From the NCBI GenBank assembly GCA_030917805.1, contig JAUPUA010000020.1, forward strand, positions 1 through 6,564: 6,564 nt of DNA. Direction: 5' to 3'. Origin of the DNA: Patescibacteria group bacterium. GTDB taxonomy: Bacteria > Patescibacteriota > Saccharimonadia > Saccharimonadales > HK-STAS-PATE-42. The number at the start of each line of letters is the position of its first letter. Position 1 is the stretch's first letter. Below, piece after piece: positions 4,958 through 6,564 of the stretch. The notes below the pieces were generated by a model. The model saw only the letters and a list, made by a program, of their open reading frames with translations. It ran no database searches and had not been told where the DNA came from. Position numbers and translations under genes: made by a program.

Positions 4958-6247
4958 TTAACTAACTTTGCTTAGCAAAAAGTTTAGTACTTTATCTGCA
5001 AGAAGTCTACCTTCAATCCTCGCTTGTTCATTTAAGCTGGTGATTTGGGTTCGAGCTTCGGGGTGAGCATACTGTTGTAAAAGCACCGACGTGTATTGAT
5101 CTAACTCTTCTTTTGTAATGCTTAATTTCTCTTTTTCCGCAAGAGCTCTTAACGCTAAGCTTATTCTTACTTGTTTCTTGGCTTGAGGTCTTGCTTCTTT
5201 TTCTATAAGCTCTGCCTCGTCTTTATAGCCACTTTCTTTAATAAAATCTTTAAACTCTTTGCCAGAACTAGCAGCCTGCTGTTTGGCATTGACCAAGCCA
5301 GATTCTATATTTTCTTCAACCAAAATATCAGGAGTCTCAAATTTACTCTCAGCTCCAAGCTTTTCGGCAAGCTTATCTTTTGCTTCTTCTTTCTTTGATC
5401 TCTCGGCTCTTTCTGTAATGCCAGCTTCTATATCTGCTTTAAGCTCATCTAAAGTCTCAAAGCCACCAATTTGTTTTGCAAAGTCATTATCAAGTTCTGG
5501 CTTTTTAAGCTCAGCAATTTTATGAACTTTTATCTTAAACTTAACTTTTTTATTTTGCAGACTAACTGAGTGATAATCTTTAGGAAAAGTTATCCAGAAT
5601 TCTTTTTCATCGCCAACCTTCAGGCCACGAACTTCTTCTTCAAAGCCTGGAATAAAGCTGTTAGACCCAAGTACAAGCGGGTAGTTTTTACTGCTTGCCC
5701 CAGGAATCTCTAAGCCCTTCTCGTCGGTTCCTTCAAAATCAAACCAAACTCTATCACCATCTTTAGCTGGTCTCTCAACCTCTTCTGCTTTGGCCATATT
5801 CTGCCTAAGCTGTTCTAGGGTCTGATCGATCTCCTTCTTATCAACTTTTACACTAAACTTAAGCTTTGGCCATTTAGCGTAATCGGCAAGTTCAATCTCT
5901 GGCTTAATATTCCCAATAAATTCAATTACCATCTTTTCACCATCAACGACTTCTTTTATCTCAAGCTTTGGGGTCCCAAGAATATCTAACTCAAACTCTT
6001 TTATTGCCGCAACAAATGCTGCGTCAACACACCTGCTGGCAGTTTCACTAGCAACTTGATTAGCATCAAGTCTTTCTTCTATAAGTTTAGCGGGCGCTGT
6101 TCCTTCTCTAAAGCCAGCGACCTTAACGCCTTTGCCAAGAGACTTAATAGCGCCATCTTTTTGCTTTTTTAGATCCTTAGAATCTAACTCAGCAACTACT
6201 TTATATTTGATCTTTGAGTTCTTGTCGAAGTTTATTGTAAGTTTCAT
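4958..6247 (-). CDS. tig: Trigger factor, ribosome-associated chaperone and peptidyl-prolyl isomerase
   Basis: Trigger factor binds the ribosome near the tunnel exit and shields and folds nascent chains. All three parts are visible in 429 residues, the usual length. The N-terminal ribosome-binding domain spans about 1-115 with signature GFREGTAP (45-52). The FKBP-type isomerase domain spans about 160-245 (DRVWFDFEGTDEKG at 165-178, LVLGSNSFIPGFEEEVRGLK at 191-210, and the strand KKVKFKIKVHKI). The C-terminal chaperone arms begin at PELDNDFAKQIGGFETLDEL (250-269) and run to the end. In the signature, the Phe-Arg-Lys ribosome contact of E. coli reads Phe-Arg-Glu, and the second Lys is Thr, so contact may be altered. 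The ATG at 6247 gives the canonical start; the ribosome binding site is weak. It heads a row of six same-strand genes ending in clpP. Confidence 0.96.
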   Translation of the reverse strand: MKLTINFDKNSKIKYKVVAELDSKDLKKQKDGAIKSLGKGVKVAGFREGTAPAKLIEERLDANQVASETASRCVDAAFVAAIKEFELDILGTPKLEIKEVVDGEKMVIEFIGNIKPEIELADYAKWPKLKFSVKVDKKEIDQTLEQLRQNMAKAEEVERPAKDGDRVWFDFEGTDEKGLEIPGASSKNYPLVLGSNSFIPGFEEEVRGLKVGDEKEFWITFPKDYHSVSLQNKKVKFKIKVHKIAELKKPELDNDFAKQIGGFETLDELKADIEAGITERAERSKKEEAKDKLAEKLGAESKFETPDILVEENIESGLVNAKQQAASSGKEFKDFIKESGYKDEAELIEKEARPQAKKQVRISLALRALAEKEKLSITKEELDQYTSVLLQQYAHPEARTQITSLNEQARIEGRLLADKVLNFLLSKVS

Positions 6248-6285
6248 AGATATAAGATTCTACCACAGCCACCAACATAAGCATT

Positions 6286-6315
6286 TTTATAACTACGCAG
6301 TTAGTTTTACCACAA
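6286..6315 (-). promoter_or_regulatory. Candidate promoter of the tig operon
   Basis: On the minus strand TTGTGG (6310-6315) and TATAAA (6286-6291) are separated by 18 bases. Transcription would start near 6279, about 32 bases before the tig ATG. Matches are moderate; a TAGAAT closer to the start is an alternative -10. Confidence 0.4.
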
Positions 6316-6373
6316 AGCCTCTATTTTAATTGCACTTAAGTTTAGATTTATTGCAGAATGTAAACTACAAAAC

Positions 6374-6391
6374 TTCCTTTTGTTAAAGGAA
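6374..6391. repeat. Inverted repeat, 7-bp stem with 4-base loop
   Basis: TTCCTTT (6374-6380), loop TGTT, AAAGGAA (6385-6391). There is no U-tract after it on the plus strand, so it is not a plus-strand terminator. It lies in the gap between divergent tig and the exported-protein gene and could be a leader hairpin or a protein-binding site. Confidence 0.55.
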
Positions 6392-6414
6392 AGAGAATCG
6401 AGTGGGGTCTCTTT
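6390..6414. repeat. Inverted repeat, 7-bp stem with 11-base loop
   Basis: AAAGAGA (6390-6396) and TCTCTTT (6408-6414) are perfect complements around an 11-base loop that ends in GGGG. The left arm shares two bases with the preceding hairpin. TCTCTT (6408-6413) is also complementary to AAGAGA (6449-6454), which covers part of the ribosome binding site of the gene at 6466, so two pairings compete if the region is transcribed. Confidence 0.5.
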
Positions 6415-6450
6415 ATAGTAAGTTTAATATTAAAAAGAACTAAACCTTAA

Positions 6451-6457
6451 GAGAGGG
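6451..6457 (+). promoter_or_regulatory. Ribosome binding site of the exported-protein gene
   Basis: GAGAGGG lies 8 bases before the ATG at 6466. It is a good purine-rich Shine-Dalgarno and sets the start of the gene. Part of it (6451-6454) could pair with TCTCTT at 6408-6413. Confidence 0.65.
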
Positions 6458-6465
6458 TAAAAACC

Positions 6466-6564
6466 ATGAGAGCTTTAAAGAAAACATTAATTCTAAGTCT
6501 AGCTTTTGGGCTATCGCTAGTTGCGCTAAGCTTAAGTACGTCGTCGTCAGTTTCTGCCGAATCT
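6466..6564 (+). CDS. Exported protein, N-terminal signal peptide only, 3' end cut by window
   Basis: Only 33 codons are present. They form a textbook Sec signal peptide: basic n-region MRALKK, a hydrophobic core of about 16-18 residues (TLILSLAFGLSLVALSLS), and a polar c-region TSSSVSA with a likely signal peptidase I cut after VSA and before Glu32. There is no lipobox cysteine in view, so a secreted, cell-wall or C-terminally anchored protein is likelier than a lipoprotein. Nothing of the mature protein is visible, so its function cannot be stated. It is divergent from tig. I found no convincing -35/-10 pair; TATAGT (6414-6419) is one possible -10 without a good -35. Confidence 0.85.
   Translation, partial: MRALKKTLILSLAFGLSLVALSLSTSSSVSAES

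Noticed and set aside
5171..5525. Phe/Ser-rich plus-strand open frames opposite tig
   Set aside because: Lys/Glu-rich coding sequence read backwards gives Phe/Leu/Ser-rich shadows; tig is well conserved in the sense frame.
6374..6391. The 7-bp hairpin read as an intrinsic terminator
   Set aside because: No U-tract follows on the plus strand, and on the minus strand no gene ends nearby; only a short GTTTTG follows there.

Overview
The window is a compact, AT-rich (roughly 60% by eye) bacterial chromosome segment with short gaps between genes, standard-code reading frames and housekeeping genes of ordinary length. The gene set, the small size of the proteins, the divergent MurJ and the unrecognised small membrane proteins next to core genes suggest a reduced-genome bacterium of the Patescibacteria/CPR type, perhaps Saccharibacteria. 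This is an inference from style, not from a marker gene. UGA is not read as an amino acid in any conserved gene, which argues against Gracilibacteria/Absconditabacteria.

Layout: (1) 1-330, minus strand: N-terminal 110 codons of the ribosomal GTPase LepA/EF4, cut by the window edge. (2) 417-665, plus strand: an 82-residue unknown protein, head to head with lepA, with a near-consensus promoter. (3) 681-2273, minus: a MurJ/MviN-type lipid flippase that lacks most of the charged residues considered important in E. coli MurJ. (4) 2383-2700, plus: a 105-residue unknown protein, apparently leaderless, divergent from murJ and running convergently into clpP. (5) 2705-6247, minus: a probable operon in the order tig, a 93-residue protein, a 196-residue protein, a 103-residue protein, a 120-residue protein, clpP. 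Trigger factor and ClpP are direct neighbours in many bacteria; here four unrecognised genes lie between them, three of which encode Gly/Ala-rich membrane hairpins. (6) 6248-6465: a 218-base gap with inverted repeats. (7) 6466-6564, plus: the signal peptide of an exported protein, cut by the right edge.

How the parts may work together: trigger factor (nascent-chain folding) and ClpP (proteolysis) form a protein quality-control pair, and the four inserted genes are probably co-transcribed with tig. MurJ belongs to envelope synthesis and LepA to translation. The two small plus-strand genes are single-gene units placed between core genes.

The most notable signals beyond the genes are: (a) strong over-representation of the palindrome TAAGCTTA (7 copies) and its core AAGCTT (15 copies), with copies placed directly downstream of the -10 boxes of lepA and murJ; (b) leaderless-type promoters whose -10 box ends 8 bases before the start codon; (c) repeated two-helix membrane hairpins in the tig-clpP insert; (d) a MurJ homologue without the arginine triad; (e) three mutually pairing segments in front of the exported-protein gene, one covering its ribosome binding site. 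I see no tRNA, rRNA, CRISPR array or insertion sequence, and no convincing intrinsic terminator.
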